Shown: positions 53,169-63,738 of the stretch, in pieces | Layout: each line of letters begins with the position of its first letter | Position numbering within the stretch: the stretch's first letter is position 1 | DNA from: Sporopachydermia quercuum | Lineage: Eukaryota; Ascomycota; Sporopachydermiomycetes; Sporopachydermiales; Sporopachydermiaceae | Length of the DNA stretch: 64,000 nt | NCBI GenBank assembly: GCA_001599295.1 | Contig: BCGN01000006.1 | Coordinates: 992,001-1,056,000 of the forward strand | Reading direction: 5' to 3' | Notes under the pieces: generated by a model | The model's input: the letters and a program-made list of their open reading frames with translations, nothing else | The model's database searches: none | Told to the model about the DNA's origin: nothing | Position numbers and translations under genes: made by a program

Positions 53169-54892
53169 GAGGAATAGCGGGGTAGCAGGATAATAAGGCA
53201 ATGAGATAGCGGGAGCAGAAAAATTGAGGGGTAGAAGGGATCACCTGAATCTAGTCTTCTCTCTATGTCTTACAGCGTATGAGTATGCTATTTGCTACTA
53301 CTTAGATAAGTATGTAGCACACTCTTATCACCAAATGAAGATTTCAACGAATTACCAGCCCAGAAACGTTTCTAGCTGGAAGTACAGGAAAACTAAGTTG
53401 TTGATATATTTATGATAGATATAGTAGCCCTAATTCGTCTTCCCGTGATACACTGGCAGCAATCAGTTTAGTTCAGCAACAGTGGGGTTAATGATTCAAT
53501 GCGGGTCTCAATTAGTGTTTCTACGGCAAGAAATACAGCCAAGTAAACAAAAGGTGCTTCCTCTTTGAACTCCAAAACTCCCGGTATCTCACCAAATACG
53601 GAACAAAAGTCAATAAAATTCAATGGAGCTCTCCCCAGCAGCAAAAAGTACTTCAATCAGAATCTGTGGTGGAATACAGCCCAAGCACAGCATAAATGCT
53701 AAAACTAGCTCATACAATAGCAAGCAAGTACACTCAGAGCTCAGTTTTGTAGTTCCAGTATGTGAAGATGCTTTGCTTTCTTTTGGCAATTTCTACCGCA
53801 AATTTCTGTTTTTTAGTGCGCCGTATTAGTAGAGAAAATAGTCTGAGATTTTTAGAAATCAACTAGCAAATCAGCTGATAAACATAGAAAATGTCCGCTT
53901 GAACATGGATTTCATTGCTTGCTTGCCGAAATGGATGGTTCAACAATTTCAGCGCTTATCCACAATTGGCGATCTTCCTTTCATATGTGTTGGGGGAGCT
54001 TCTGGAGATAAGAGAGATTAGGAAACTATCTTGAGAGATGCCCTGCGTCATGTGATTAGTGAAATTAGTGGACAACAGGATAGGAGGAAGGGAGACAAGG
54101 TGGGAGATGGTGAATTATAGGTACTTTGAAAAGAAAATACTAGTGATAAAGGAATTGAATTGAGGTCAGAAATCGGTTGGAGTACAGCTTTAATGATTAT
54201 TTGAGATGAAATATGGAGGCTATGTAATGAGTATTATAATATGAGTTTCTCTGTGTGGTAATAAAGATGAGGGCGGCGTATTTGGACGCATAAGGACAGA
54301 TACTTCCAAGGACAGCTCGGCACATACATATTATCGGTTCATAATACAAGATGTCCAACTATATGTATAGTGATAAGCTCCACTAAAAATAATAATAAAA
54401 CCATTTCTTACAAACAATTAAGAAATTATTAAGAAATTATTAAGAAATTTTCAGAAAACTTCAACTTGAGCCTCCCCTTTCCTGAACTTCTCCTCAGTTC
54501 TTAACTCACAATAGGTATCTTATTTTGTTTTGTCCAATAACAGGTAAAACAAACAATCAACCATAATTTCTGTCTAATTACAGGTATCTAATAATCTTTC
54601 CAATGCCCCATAGTAATCAGATCCACAAGCATATGAAAGATCTATTACTAAGAGAGACGATCATTCCTGCTTGAAAAAAGAAAGAGCAATAGTTATCAAA
54701 GGATTATTTGCCCATTTCCACATAATTTCAGCATTAAAAGCCCTCATTTTGATAGGTTTTGGCGAGGTTTTTTTTGTTCCTGTGCGATAACTTCTTTCCA
54801 GGTTGTTTTCCATATAGGCAAAGCTTCGTTGAGACTACAGACGAGCGTCTAATGCTGATATTGGGTTGTGTTACCTTTCATCACCGCTCAAT
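53169..54892. other. Divergent intergenic region between UBP1 and IRC21
   Basis: About 1.7 kb. A stretch at about 53470-53830 is less AT-rich and open on both strands (62 codons minus at 53468-53656; 68 codons plus from an ATG at 53623). None of the translations is recognisable, and no consistent splice signals let me choose one. The rest is AT-rich, with one tandem repeat listed separately. Confidence 0.4.
54417..54449. repeat. Tandem 11-mer ATTAAGAAATT x3
   Basis: Three exact copies in the IRC21 upstream region, about 450 bases before the start. Confidence 0.95.
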
Positions 54893-55554
54893 ATGAGCAT
54901 CAATAACAACAGAACTAATGAGCAAAACAACCAAAATGGCGGGAATTTAAAAGAGCAGCGAAAAATTAGAAGCCCTGTAACATTGAATGTCCCATCATTA
55001 GAGGAAATTACTCCCAGAAGTCAACCAAGAAGAACTGTGCCCTCTCTAAGTGCTAATATCAGTAATATGGACAGAATGGTGAACTCGGCTACAGGCTCTT
55101 TGGTATCAGCTAGAGAAAAAGTCAGATTAGCACCAGGACACTCTGCAATGGATTGGGGAAGGTTATGCTCATCGGGTGCTGATTTGAGGGTAAGTTTTTG
55201 ATTATAGCTAGATCGTTATGGTAGTTGTGGTGGACTATAGTAACTAAGGGTAAATATAACGATGGGAGTAACAGTAATAATGGAACTAACAAGCGTTTAC
55301 AGGGAACCAAACAATTTCCACTGCGAGTTAGTACTAAGGAACTAATGACACATAATACAAAAAATGACTGTTGGATGGTGATAGAAGGCAAAGTGTTCAA
55401 CATAACACCTTACATGGATTTCCATCCAGGTGGAGTAGACAAACTGATGATGGCAGCCGGAAAAGATGGAACTGGTTTATTTAGAAAGTACCATATGTGG
55501 GTTAACTATGAAACGTTATTAAAAGACTGCTTTCTTGGATTTTATGTTGGTTAA
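54893..55554 (+). CDS. IRC21: Cytochrome b5-domain protein, Irc21-like (two exons)
   Basis: Exons 54893-55189 and 55303-55554 give 182 residues (Saccharomyces Irc21 has 201). The 113-nt intron has donor GTAAGT, branch AACTAAC (55284-55290) and acceptor TTTACAG; an earlier acceptor at 55248 is also in phase but has no branch point. Exon 1 ends with the family signature KVRLAPGHSAMDWGRL. Exon 2 is a cytochrome b5 haem-binding domain: FPLRVSTKELMTHN, DCWMVIEGKVFNITPYMDF, HPGGVDKLM, and YHMWVNYETLLKDC. The two haem-ligand histidines are those of HPGG and YHMW. There is no membrane anchor. Irc21 is linked to genome stability in Saccharomyces, but its reaction is not established. The start is ATG 54893; upstream the frame is open only through TTG. 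Confidence 0.9.
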
Positions 55555-56059
55555 CTTGAAGCATAGCACAGAATCATGATTATGACCGACACAATCCTTA
55601 AATATGTACTTAACCAAGAAGCAAAATACTAAGTAGAGTACTAAGGATCCTACCTTTTAACCATCACTATTCCATTTGAACTAATTGCTTTCGATTGTCC
55701 AAATCAAAGAGGACATTATACATATTCATTTGTGGGAGTCATTTGCTAAGTTTTCTCCAAGCGTCTTAGATCACAGAACACCACATAGTTATAGAACAAT
55801 CATAGAACAAACAGAACATCAATCACGCCAAGATGGAAAAACTGTGTAAACATACAAACAAACGAATAAATCAGCTGACTATTACTTTTAGTGATAAGCT
55901 TATAAGCCATTTATATTGAGTCATTAGAACATCAAAAAAAGGTAGGAACAATGAATTAGTGAATGAAAGGAGAGAAAAGAGCGTAATAAAACTTTACCCG
56001 GCATAACTATAGGCTAGCATTTTCGTAGTGACCTTCTCCATCCAAACTCCTTTAATCTC
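55555..56059. other. Convergent 3' region between IRC21 and the HMG-box gene
   Basis: About 500 bases of AT-rich sequence. I looked on the minus strand for a second HMG box and found none. Confidence 0.55.
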
Positions 56060-56627
56060 TTACAATCTTTCTTTAGCTTCTGCTAGGTCCTTAGAGTATC
56101 TCTCTTTATCCTCAGCGGCCAACTTCTGATAGGGAGCTTTAGCTGAGTCATCATAAGATCTCCAAACCTCGGCTAGCTTTTTAACGACTTCAGTGGCCTT
56201 CAAAGAAGGGTTAGCTGCTACTACTTCAGGACGCTTGTCTTCTACGAAAAGAATATAAGCGTTCTTCTGTCCTTTTACTCCCAGTGATTTGGCAAGGGTG
56301 TGGGCTTTCTTCTTCAGGGTTGCTATCTTAGTTGTTAGTTCCCTGTTGGGCTAATGAGATGAAAATGACAAATACAGCTTGATAGCCACGAATCAATACA
56401 TTAACTAAAATTGCTACTGTAATTGTTATTCGTTCAATACCCCTTGAGTTCCTAATTTAGCAGTACTATTCCTACTATTTATTTCTCACTCGTCTTCTCA
56501 TCTTCCATAGTGACGTTATTTATGTACATACTTTGCCTATCATAGTAATTCAAATCAACATACCATTAGTGGTGGAAAACGCTCTAGAGCAAATAACTCT
56601 CGAAGGTGCAACAGCTGATCTGAACAT
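56060..56627 (-). CDS. Small mitochondrial-type HMG-box protein (two exons), Abf2-like
   Basis: Exon 1 is 56564-56627 and exon 2 is 56060-56322, joined in phase 1 to give 108 residues. The 241-nt intron has donor GTATGT, branch ACTAAC (minus strand of 56334-56339) and acceptor GATAG, 11 nt further on. Exon 1 encodes MFRSAVAPSRVICSRAFSTT, with four Arg and no acids, a classic mitochondrial presequence. Exon 2 encodes one full HMG box: KGQKNAYILFVEDKRPEVV, then NPSLKATEVVKKLAEVW and KAPYQKLAAEDKERYSKDL, ending at TAA. Abf2-type proteins package mitochondrial DNA; Saccharomyces Abf2 has two boxes in 183 residues, so this one-box form is unusually short. Exon 2 alone has no ATG, so a scan for ATG-to-stop frames misses it. 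A nuclear HMG role cannot be excluded. Confidence 0.8.
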
Positions 56628-57835
56628 TTTTATAGTAAAAATTGCCTTTATTCTTTTCTTTTCTCTTCCTTTGCCTTCCTCTCTTCTTATCCTATGCGGA
56701 ATACTTAGCAATTGACGTATCAGTATATCAGTATAATCTCTATGCTGTAATACTGTCTATCAATTGAAACGCGTTAAAACACAGTAATTTTTAATTTGTC
56801 AATAAGGATATATTGCCTTATGATGATGACGCGTTCTCAGTATCAAGTGTTCTCTTTTATATGTTTATTCCCTGTTGCCATCAGGAAGAAACATGTGTGA
56901 ATGAATTGCGTTATGAAAGTAAACAAACAATGGTGAGGAGATGATTGTGGTTCTTTGAGAACTCTAATTTGGATCCTAATTAAAATAGCGGAGATTATAC
57001 AAAATAAGGTTTGGAAGGTTTGAACTTTGTTTCAATTTAGGAAATTATTCTGTGGGATGGCGAGAGAATAGTCGGTGTAAGAAGTTCTATCTGGTTTAAT
57101 TGCAGATTATAAATGGGACCGTCAGTATACTGAATACTCATAATGCTGTAGGAAATGAAGTAAAACTTAGTTAAAAGTAGTGAGGATCTTATGCATATTT
57201 TAGAATATATGTTGTATGGATAGATCAGGCTTAAGTAAAGCAAGGGGTAATAAGACATATTTCGGAAATGATAATACCAGTTTAAGAAACAATATGTGAT
57301 ATACGTTGGAGATTTGTTTCAGAATGAAAGATGATTACCAAATACAGTAATACCTCTAAATATTCTCCAAAAAAAATCTGAAACTATTTTCTTCTTTTGT
57401 AAATCACGTGACATTATTTTCATTTATCCCAATTGATTTGATGAAGAAATCAATCAAAAGCCATTCAAATGACCAGTAAATCATTTCTTTAATAGAGGCA
57501 ATTATTCATTACAGCCAGCTTACTTATTCCTAGTGATTAGAGGAAATTTTGCCATCAAAAAACCTATTATGGTGATCATTACGTATATTATATTAAAGCC
57601 TAGGCCAGAATCTGCCTTATTATCATACTCAACATCAGTGGTGATTCAATCATCAAGCAAATTACATATAGAATTAAAAATTTAACATTTTTCACCAATA
57701 CCTTGAATCCTACAATTAATGCCTTCTTATAGCTTTTCAATACAATATCAAACCATCCATTGAAATCTATAAATACCTTTTAAAACATCGTACAATAAAC
57801 GCATCAACTACATCACATTTTGTACTCTCTTATCA
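56628..57835. other. Intergenic region between RRP5 and the HMG-box gene
   Basis: About 1.2 kb with the RRP5 3' flank and the HMG-box gene promoter. A CACGTG E-box is at about 57405. A 73-codon hydrophobic frame (57037-57258, minus) is unsupported. Confidence 0.5.
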
Positions 57836-60800
57836 TCAATCAGAATCTTCTTCAGAATCATCAGAATCAGCTTTAGAAGCATCAGAAGCATCAGAATCCT
57901 CTGCAGCCTTCTTAGCTTCTTTAGCTCTAATTTTCTCTTGAACATATTCAGTAGCTTTTGTCTTAACATAATCGGCTGCTTTCTCATCACCAATTTTCTC
58001 ATCAAATTTTAACCATTTCTTGAAAAAGAACTTAGCTTGCTTCAGAGTGAGCCTTGGCACGTCAACAATCCTTTCAAAAAGCCTTTCAACAACTTGCTTA
58101 TCAGATTTATTCTTTTCGGTGTTTCTGTTGAAATACTTGATCTCATAATCAGAGTACACATTCCAGAGATCGATCTTCTTAGGATATGAAGAAATAAGAC
58201 CTTCAAACAACGTTCTGCCTCTTTCCGCATCTCCTTTGTTAAATTCCAATTGAGCAAACTTACTAACCATTAATGAGTGTTCTCTCTTTGGTAGATATGT
58301 TAACGATTTGGATAGTAATTCCCTAGCTTTGCCTTCATCTCTCATATTATCGAAATAAAACACTGCAAAGCTGTACCATACGCGGGAGACGCTTTCGGCT
58401 TGTTTTCCGAACTTCTTGACCATTTTCAAGTAAACTTCTTCAGCTTTTTCATATTTTTCGCTCTGAATGAGAATAACTGCCAGTTTTTCATGAATGACTA
58501 ATGGTTCCATATACTGGCAAGCTCGTTTGAATGCATCGTCTAATGTTTCTTCAGTGCCAAAAGTATTCTCCAAATTAAGCAACGCAATCCAAATATTCAA
58601 TTTCTCTTCTTCTTCTCGATAATTGATGCTTTTCAATGCTCGTTCTGCTATTTCCCGGGCTTTTTCAACCTCACTGAGTTGTAACTGGAAAGCCATATAG
58701 TTCATCCATAACACGGATGAGTTGCCATTAGCAATAAGAAGCCTTTCGAAATCAGGAATAGAAGTTGGCTGTTTGGTATTCAAATCGCCAGTTACATCTT
58801 CAATGATTTGGTTTTGGTTTTTCTTTTGTTTCCTGTTCTTCTTCTTTCTGAGCTTTTCTCCGTCGTCACTATCATTTTCACTATCATCAGAAGATGATTC
58901 ATTATTATAGGCTGCTTGGTCCAAAATACTGGCCGTCCAGTCGAAACCTGTGCTTAGACCGTTTGTAGTGTTTGTTTGTTCCTCTGTTTCTGAGCCTGAA
59001 GCTTCCGACTCACTATAATTGTCGGCATCCTCGTCGGTGTTATTTGCGGCTTCGTCAACATCCATTTCTTCTTCCGAGCTGTTTTCTTCGCCTTCTCGAT
59101 CAGCCATTTCTTCATCAACGACCCCCGCCTCCTCTTCATCCTCTTCCTCCTCTTCCTCTTCTGCTCTATCAATAAAATAAGAAGCCTTTAAACCCAAAGA
59201 GATTCTCTTCTTTTCCACATCCGCTTCCAATACTTTGGCCTTAACGACATCGCCTTGAGTGAACAATCCTTTCAAATTCAATTGAGTTCCATCGTTGCTA
59301 TCAGCTATTTCACTCTTATGACATAATCCGACAAGCTTCTCACTGCCTGTGATATTGATAAAAACACCATAGTCTTCTATTCTTCTCACAACACCATCAA
59401 TGATTTCTCCTTGCTTTAAATCATCTATAGTCTTCAGTAAACCTGCGTCTTTGCTGCCATCAACAACAGATCTCTTCAAGCTTAATTCAACTCTGTTGCT
59501 GGTCTCATCAACAGAAATAATCTTTCCCTCTACCAATTGATGAGGCTTGAACATTTTCTTCCAGTCCTTGATAAACTCATCGAAAAGATTGGAGATTTTC
59601 ACCATGGCGATCACTGATTGGCCTAATGATATGAACAAACCTTTGTCTGCAATGTTCTTAACAAAACCTCGAATTTTTTCGCCTTTCTGCACATCGGAGG
59701 CAGTTAAAACTTGTTTATCGGTTTCTTCCGATCCGTCAGCTTCACGAATAGACACGAATACTTTCTTATTATGAACATCAATCTTTAAAACGTTAGCAGG
59801 CACTATTTGGCCCTGCTCATAAACAGCTGAAAGTGTATTTGAATAGTCCTTCAAGGCATCAGTGATAAAAGCACTAGCAGTGACTTTATTACTAAGAGCA
59901 ACAACGACATTGCTATCAAATACTTTGATAACAGTAGCAGGATAGCTTTTCCCAAGCTTAAGATCTTCTATGCTGTTAGGAGTATCGTTTCTGCTTGAAA
60001 GCTTCACAAGATTATGGTCTGACTCTACTTCTAATACAGTACATTCTATGGCACTTCCAACCGGATAGTTTTTGTCCAATTCAGCGATTTCTTCCACATT
60101 AGACACTAAATCTAAAGGATTGATCAACCCTTTAACTGTAGGGGAAATACTGCACCAGAAAATTCCATTGGAATAGTTGTTGATATAAGCTATCCATTTG
60201 CTTCCTGGTTTAGTGTTTGACAGGTTCAAAGACACGTATTCAGAGCCCTTTTCATTAGCTTCTATATCCGACTTTTTAGCCGATAATTCAAAAATAATAG
60301 CCTTGTTAGCTTTTCTATGGGAAATTGGTAGGAATCGATGGTTTCGGACATCGTGGTAACCTATGATTCTTACAGACAGAACGTCACCTTTGCTGAACTG
60401 TTTTAAAGGACGTTTCTTGTCATTGATTTCATCCCAGGAGTCATAAACCTGGGAAATGTCGATTCTGCCTTGTTGATTATCAGCTAAATCAACATTGATT
60501 TGCGTGCTTTTAACCGAGGTGATTCTAGCTTTGGTGACAATACCCACTTGATAATCAGTTAGAGAAACGATTGAACCATCAACAGGATTTTCTGCTACTG
60601 CTGTTCCTGGTGCATCTGATGAGACTAACTTGTCATTGCTATCAACAGGTTTTATCTTTAATGACAGCAGAAACTTCTTTTCTAAAAGGTCCTTGTTGAT
60701 CACACGACATGCAACGGATTGATTGAGCTTATAATTAGCCAATGGAATAGGTAAAGTGCTAGGAGGAGCCAAACCTGATAATCTACCAGAGAAATTGATA

Positions 60801-63337
60801 AATAAACCTTTGTCAGTGATGTTTCTAACAAACCCGTGAAGGAAAACTGTTTCTGCAAGCTCAGCAACATCGTCAAAGCTATTAGGTAGTAATCCTTCTT
60901 TAGCAGCTTGAACTAAAGACTTTTTTCTAGATAACGTGACCCTTCTTGACTTATTATCCTTAGTAAGAACAACTAAATCGTCTAGAACTTCGCCAGCCTT
61001 CAGTTTTCTTTCTAAGCCTTTATTCTGTTCGAATGATTTTTTATCAGACAAATGGGCAATAGGAATAATCCCAGTTATATTTGAATCAACGATTTGAACA
61101 ACAACATCCTCTGGCGATTTCTCAACTATCTTAGCTGACACTATTGATTTCCCAGGGATCAATTGCTTGAATTGTTCAGTTTGTTGATCGGAAATTAGCT
61201 CAGAAGCTTTGCAACTAACGTAGATGTTCTTTCTGTCGGGTATTTGCTCATTGTCATCGATTTTCAACACTCTCACCATGACAGTCTGGCCTAATTTGAA
61301 ATGTTCCTTTGGATCTTTGATGAAGGCTTCTGAAATTTCACCAATGGGCAAAAAAGCTCTGATACCACCAAAGAAGGAAACAACTACACCACTAGGCTTG
61401 AAACTAGTGATCATAGCTGGCGTCTTCATGCCAGGAACAACGTCATCCAAAGAGCCAATAACAGGCTCTTGGGCACCTACCAAGGACTTCTTGAATGTTA
61501 TGATGATTCTCTTGGTAGACTTATTGACGTAGAGAACTCTGCCTTTATATTTTCCACCTACTTTGAACTTCCTTTCAGGATAAACAAGCCTGACATCGGA
61601 TAAATGATCGTTTGGCACATATCCAGTGAATTCATTGAATACTTTCACTAAGATTCCTTTGTTGTTAGGTAAGATTTTGGTGATTTCGCAGTTGGAGATG
61701 GTTTCACCGGGTGGAACATCAACAGGCTGTAGATATTTCTTATCAATAACAGATTTCTCCATAGATAAATTGAATACATTATCAACATAGGAAAATCCTA
61801 AAACACGAGCTTTAGTATGCACAGAACCTATTTTGAAATCACCAAGTTCAGGGTTCACTATATCAACTCGAGAATCAGATAACCTAGAGACATGAACATA
61901 ACCTTTGAACTTCTTAGAGCCAATATCTACCATAATACCAAAGAAAGGAGAAACAGAAGTAACTTTGACGTTTTCAAACGTATAGCCAACGGGGAATTCT
62001 TCAATGGGAGAACTTTCTGAGCTTATAGAGCCTTCGGAAGGTGAACTTTTGCTCTTGTTGGTTTTCTCTATAAGTGTGAGGTTAACCACATGAGGTAGAA
62101 TAGATAAACCGTACTTTGGTTCATCGATCTTAGAGGATTTCAAGAAAGTACATAGAATTCTAGCTTTTATCTTATCTCCAATTGAGTATTTCTGCTGTAA
62201 ATCCTGTTCACTGAAAGTCCCACATTGGAATAAATCAACGGTGCCATCAATGAGACCAAAGACTTTGGTCACCAAACCAGAAGGAAGAACGTCGGTGACC
62301 AGAGCTTCCACAGCTAAACCAGGGATAATAGACTCGACATTGGAGATTCTGGTAACACTTGGAAGCTTTTTCCCTGGCTGAGAGTTCAATGTTAACGTGA
62401 CAGTTCTACCATTTGATGATTTGGATGCAATAGTAGTAAGGAAAACTTGGCCAGGAATTAAAGAAGAAAAAAGATCGGGAGAAAATGCATTGAGTTCTTT
62501 CTTGGAAATAAACCCACTGATAGGTGTACCTGAATTCTTGCCAATGTTGAAAATAGCTCCATGGTCTTCAATGGAACTAACTGATGCTTGGACACAGGCG
62601 CCTGGGACTATATCTTCTGTATCGATTTGAACGTTTACTAGCTCAGGGTTCATAGATAATCTGATATTATGCTTAGCTTTATGCTGTGATTGGGATTCTT
62701 CATCTTTAAGAACAGTGACTCTTAACCATTGGCCAATAGTGAATATTTTCTTTAAATTGGGTAAAGATTTTTCTGTTTTCGCGTCATTATTTTTCTCTGC
62801 CTCATTATCACTATCTTCTTCATCCTCATCCTCTTCATCGTCATCAGCATCATTGATCTCATCTATTAATTTACTAATTTCCGGAGATATATTAACCAAA
62901 GACACTGTTCCAGTTAAATTATTGGGTAATGAGACAGTTAAATCTAATCTACCGATTTCTGAGATTTGGCCTAATAATAGAGAACCAGGAATAAGATTCC
63001 TCCTGTTCACACTTTCGATTTTCAATGCATCTTTATCGTTCTTTTCCTCTACAGTTTCTGAACTGGTTTTCTTGCCTTTGGACTTTACTTTCTTTGCCTT
63101 CTTCTGCTTTGGTTGACTGGCACTTTCATCAGTTCTTCCTACGTCGAACAGAGCATCCTTGGTTGCTTCAATGGTTGCTTCTTTAACTTCTAATGGAGTT
63201 AAAACAGACGCTCCACCTCTTGGGAAATCAATTTCACTTGGGGTGATAAGAGAAGGCCTTGGTTGGTTTGAAGAAGGAGCAGAAGAAGATCCAAATTCAT
63301 TCGAACCTTCTGTTCTTTTCCTCTTGATCTGGCTCAT
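57836..63337 (-). CDS. RRP5: Rrp5, S1-repeat ribosome biogenesis factor
   Basis: Rrp5 is a large nucleolar RNA-binding protein needed for pre-rRNA cleavages that lead to both 18S and 5.8S rRNA. The frame is 1833 residues (Saccharomyces 1729), with ATG at 63335-63337. After a basic Lys-rich N-terminus comes a string of S1 RNA-binding units, each opening with a GxxxxxxV-type strand (for example GQISEIGRLDLTVSL, GFVRNITDKGLFINF, GFVKNIADKGLFISL, GVVRRIEDYGVFINI); by eye I count about 13. An acidic stretch follows at about residues 1395-1500. The C-terminal 300 residues are HAT/TPR half-repeats (SIPDFERLLIANGNSSVLW, AREIAERALKSINYREEEE, YEKAEEVYLKMVKKFGKQ, IDLWNVYSDYEIKYF). Conserved and intact. 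Confidence 0.96.
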   Translation of the reverse strand: MSQIKRKRTEGSNEFGSSSAPSSNQPRPSLITPSEIDFPRGGASVLTPLEVKEATIEATKDALFDVGRTDESASQPKQKKAKKVKSKGKKTSSETVEEKNDKDALKIESVNRRNLIPGSLLLGQISEIGRLDLTVSLPNNLTGTVSLVNISPEISKLIDEINDADDDEEDEDEEDSDNEAEKNNDAKTEKSLPNLKKIFTIGQWLRVTVLKDEESQSQHKAKHNIRLSMNPELVNVQIDTEDIVPGACVQASVSSIEDHGAIFNIGKNSGTPISGFISKKELNAFSPDLFSSLIPGQVFLTTIASKSSNGRTVTLTLNSQPGKKLPSVTRISNVESIIPGLAVEALVTDVLPSGLVTKVFGLIDGTVDLFQCGTFSEQDLQQKYSIGDKIKARILCTFLKSSKIDEPKYGLSILPHVVNLTLIEKTNKSKSSPSEGSISSESSPIEEFPVGYTFENVKVTSVSPFFGIMVDIGSKKFKGYVHVSRLSDSRVDIVNPELGDFKIGSVHTKARVLGFSYVDNVFNLSMEKSVIDKKYLQPVDVPPGETISNCEITKILPNNKGILVKVFNEFTGYVPNDHLSDVRLVYPERKFKVGGKYKGRVLYVNKSTKRIIITFKKSLVGAQEPVIGSLDDVVPGMKTPAMITSFKPSGVVVSFFGGIRAFLPIGEISEAFIKDPKEHFKLGQTVMVRVLKIDDNEQIPDRKNIYVSCKASELISDQQTEQFKQLIPGKSIVSAKIVEKSPEDVVVQIVDSNITGIIPIAHLSDKKSFEQNKGLERKLKAGEVLDDLVVLTKDNKSRRVTLSRKKSLVQAAKEGLLPNSFDDVAELAETVFLHGFVRNITDKGLFINFSGRLSGLAPPSTLPIPLANYKLNQSVACRVINKDLLEKKFLLSLKIKPVDSNDKLVSSDAPGTAVAENPVDGSIVSLTDYQVGIVTKARITSVKSTQINVDLADNQQGRIDISQVYDSWDEINDKKRPLKQFSKGDVLSVRIIGYHDVRNHRFLPISHRKANKAIIFELSAKKSDIEANEKGSEYVSLNLSNTKPGSKWIAYINNYSNGIFWCSISPTVKGLINPLDLVSNVEEIAELDKNYPVGSAIECTVLEVESDHNLVKLSSRNDTPNSIEDLKLGKSYPATVIKVFDSNVVVALSNKVTASAFITDALKDYSNTLSAVYEQGQIVPANVLKIDVHNKKVFVSIREADGSEETDKQVLTASDVQKGEKIRGFVKNIADKGLFISLGQSVIAMVKISNLFDEFIKDWKKMFKPHQLVEGKIISVDETSNRVELSLKRSVVDGSKDAGLLKTIDDLKQGEIIDGVVRRIEDYGVFINITGSEKLVGLCHKSEIADSNDGTQLNLKGLFTQGDVVKAKVLEADVEKKRISLGLKASYFIDRAEEEEEEEDEEEAGVVDEEMADREGEENSSEEEMDVDEAANNTDEDADNYSESEASGSETEEQTNTTNGLSTGFDWTASILDQAAYNNESSSDDSENDSDDGEKLRKKKNRKQKKNQNQIIEDVTGDLNTKQPTSIPDFERLLIANGNSSVLWMNYMAFQLQLSEVEKAREIAERALKSINYREEEEKLNIWIALLNLENTFGTEETLDDAFKRACQYMEPLVIHEKLAVILIQSEKYEKAEEVYLKMVKKFGKQAESVSRVWYSFAVFYFDNMRDEGKARELLSKSLTYLPKREHSLMVSKFAQLEFNKGDAERGRTLFEGLISSYPKKIDLWNVYSDYEIKYFNRNTEKNKSDKQVVERLFERIVDVPRLTLKQAKFFFKKWLKFDEKIGDEKAADYVKTKATEYVQEKIRAKEAKKAAEDSDASDASKADSDDSEEDSD

Positions 63338-63738
63338 CTTCTTCTTTGGGTACTACTTCTATAGTATCAAGCAATCACTGGATAATTGTATAGGCTCCAG
63401 CTAATAGTTGATGCTAGTATACCGAATTTCTTCTACTACCAGGTTATTTATAATGATTAGATGCTTTAAAACTAGCTAATACATAAGTTCTAGTAGTCCA
63501 TGATACAATTATAAGGATAATAGTTATAATAAGTATTCCCATACAAATAATTTTTTTTATTCTAAGTAAATTTTTTCACTGTTACCCTCCTTAGAACTAA
63601 GTTTTACATGGAGGGATTAAAATGCATATATAAGTAAGTTGCGCACAGTTATGCATAATGTTGCAGGAGATAAGAGAATCAAAAATAATTGATTGATTGA
63701 TTGATTGGCTGGTTCAAGTCTTATAATTGAAACAATGA
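63338..63738. other. Intergenic region between RRP5 and MsrA
   Basis: About 400 bases holding the RRP5 promoter and the MsrA 3' flank. It contains T-rich tracts near 63550-63575 and a tetramer repeat listed separately. Confidence 0.6.
63688..63707. repeat. Tandem tetramer ATTG x5
   Basis: Five exact copies in the spacer after the MsrA gene. Confidence 0.95.

Noticed and set aside
50406-53201. Start of UBP1 at 53201.
   Set aside because: That codon is TTG; the first in-frame ATG is at 53168, and a stop lies a little further upstream.
55190-55248. A shorter IRC21 intron ending at CTAAG (55248).
   Set aside because: It is in phase but lacks a branch point; the acceptor at 55302 with AACTAAC just before it fits better.
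57300-57420. CACGTG near 57405 as a centromere CDEI.
   Set aside because: No AT-rich element followed by a CDEIII-like site; E-boxes occur at several promoters in the window.
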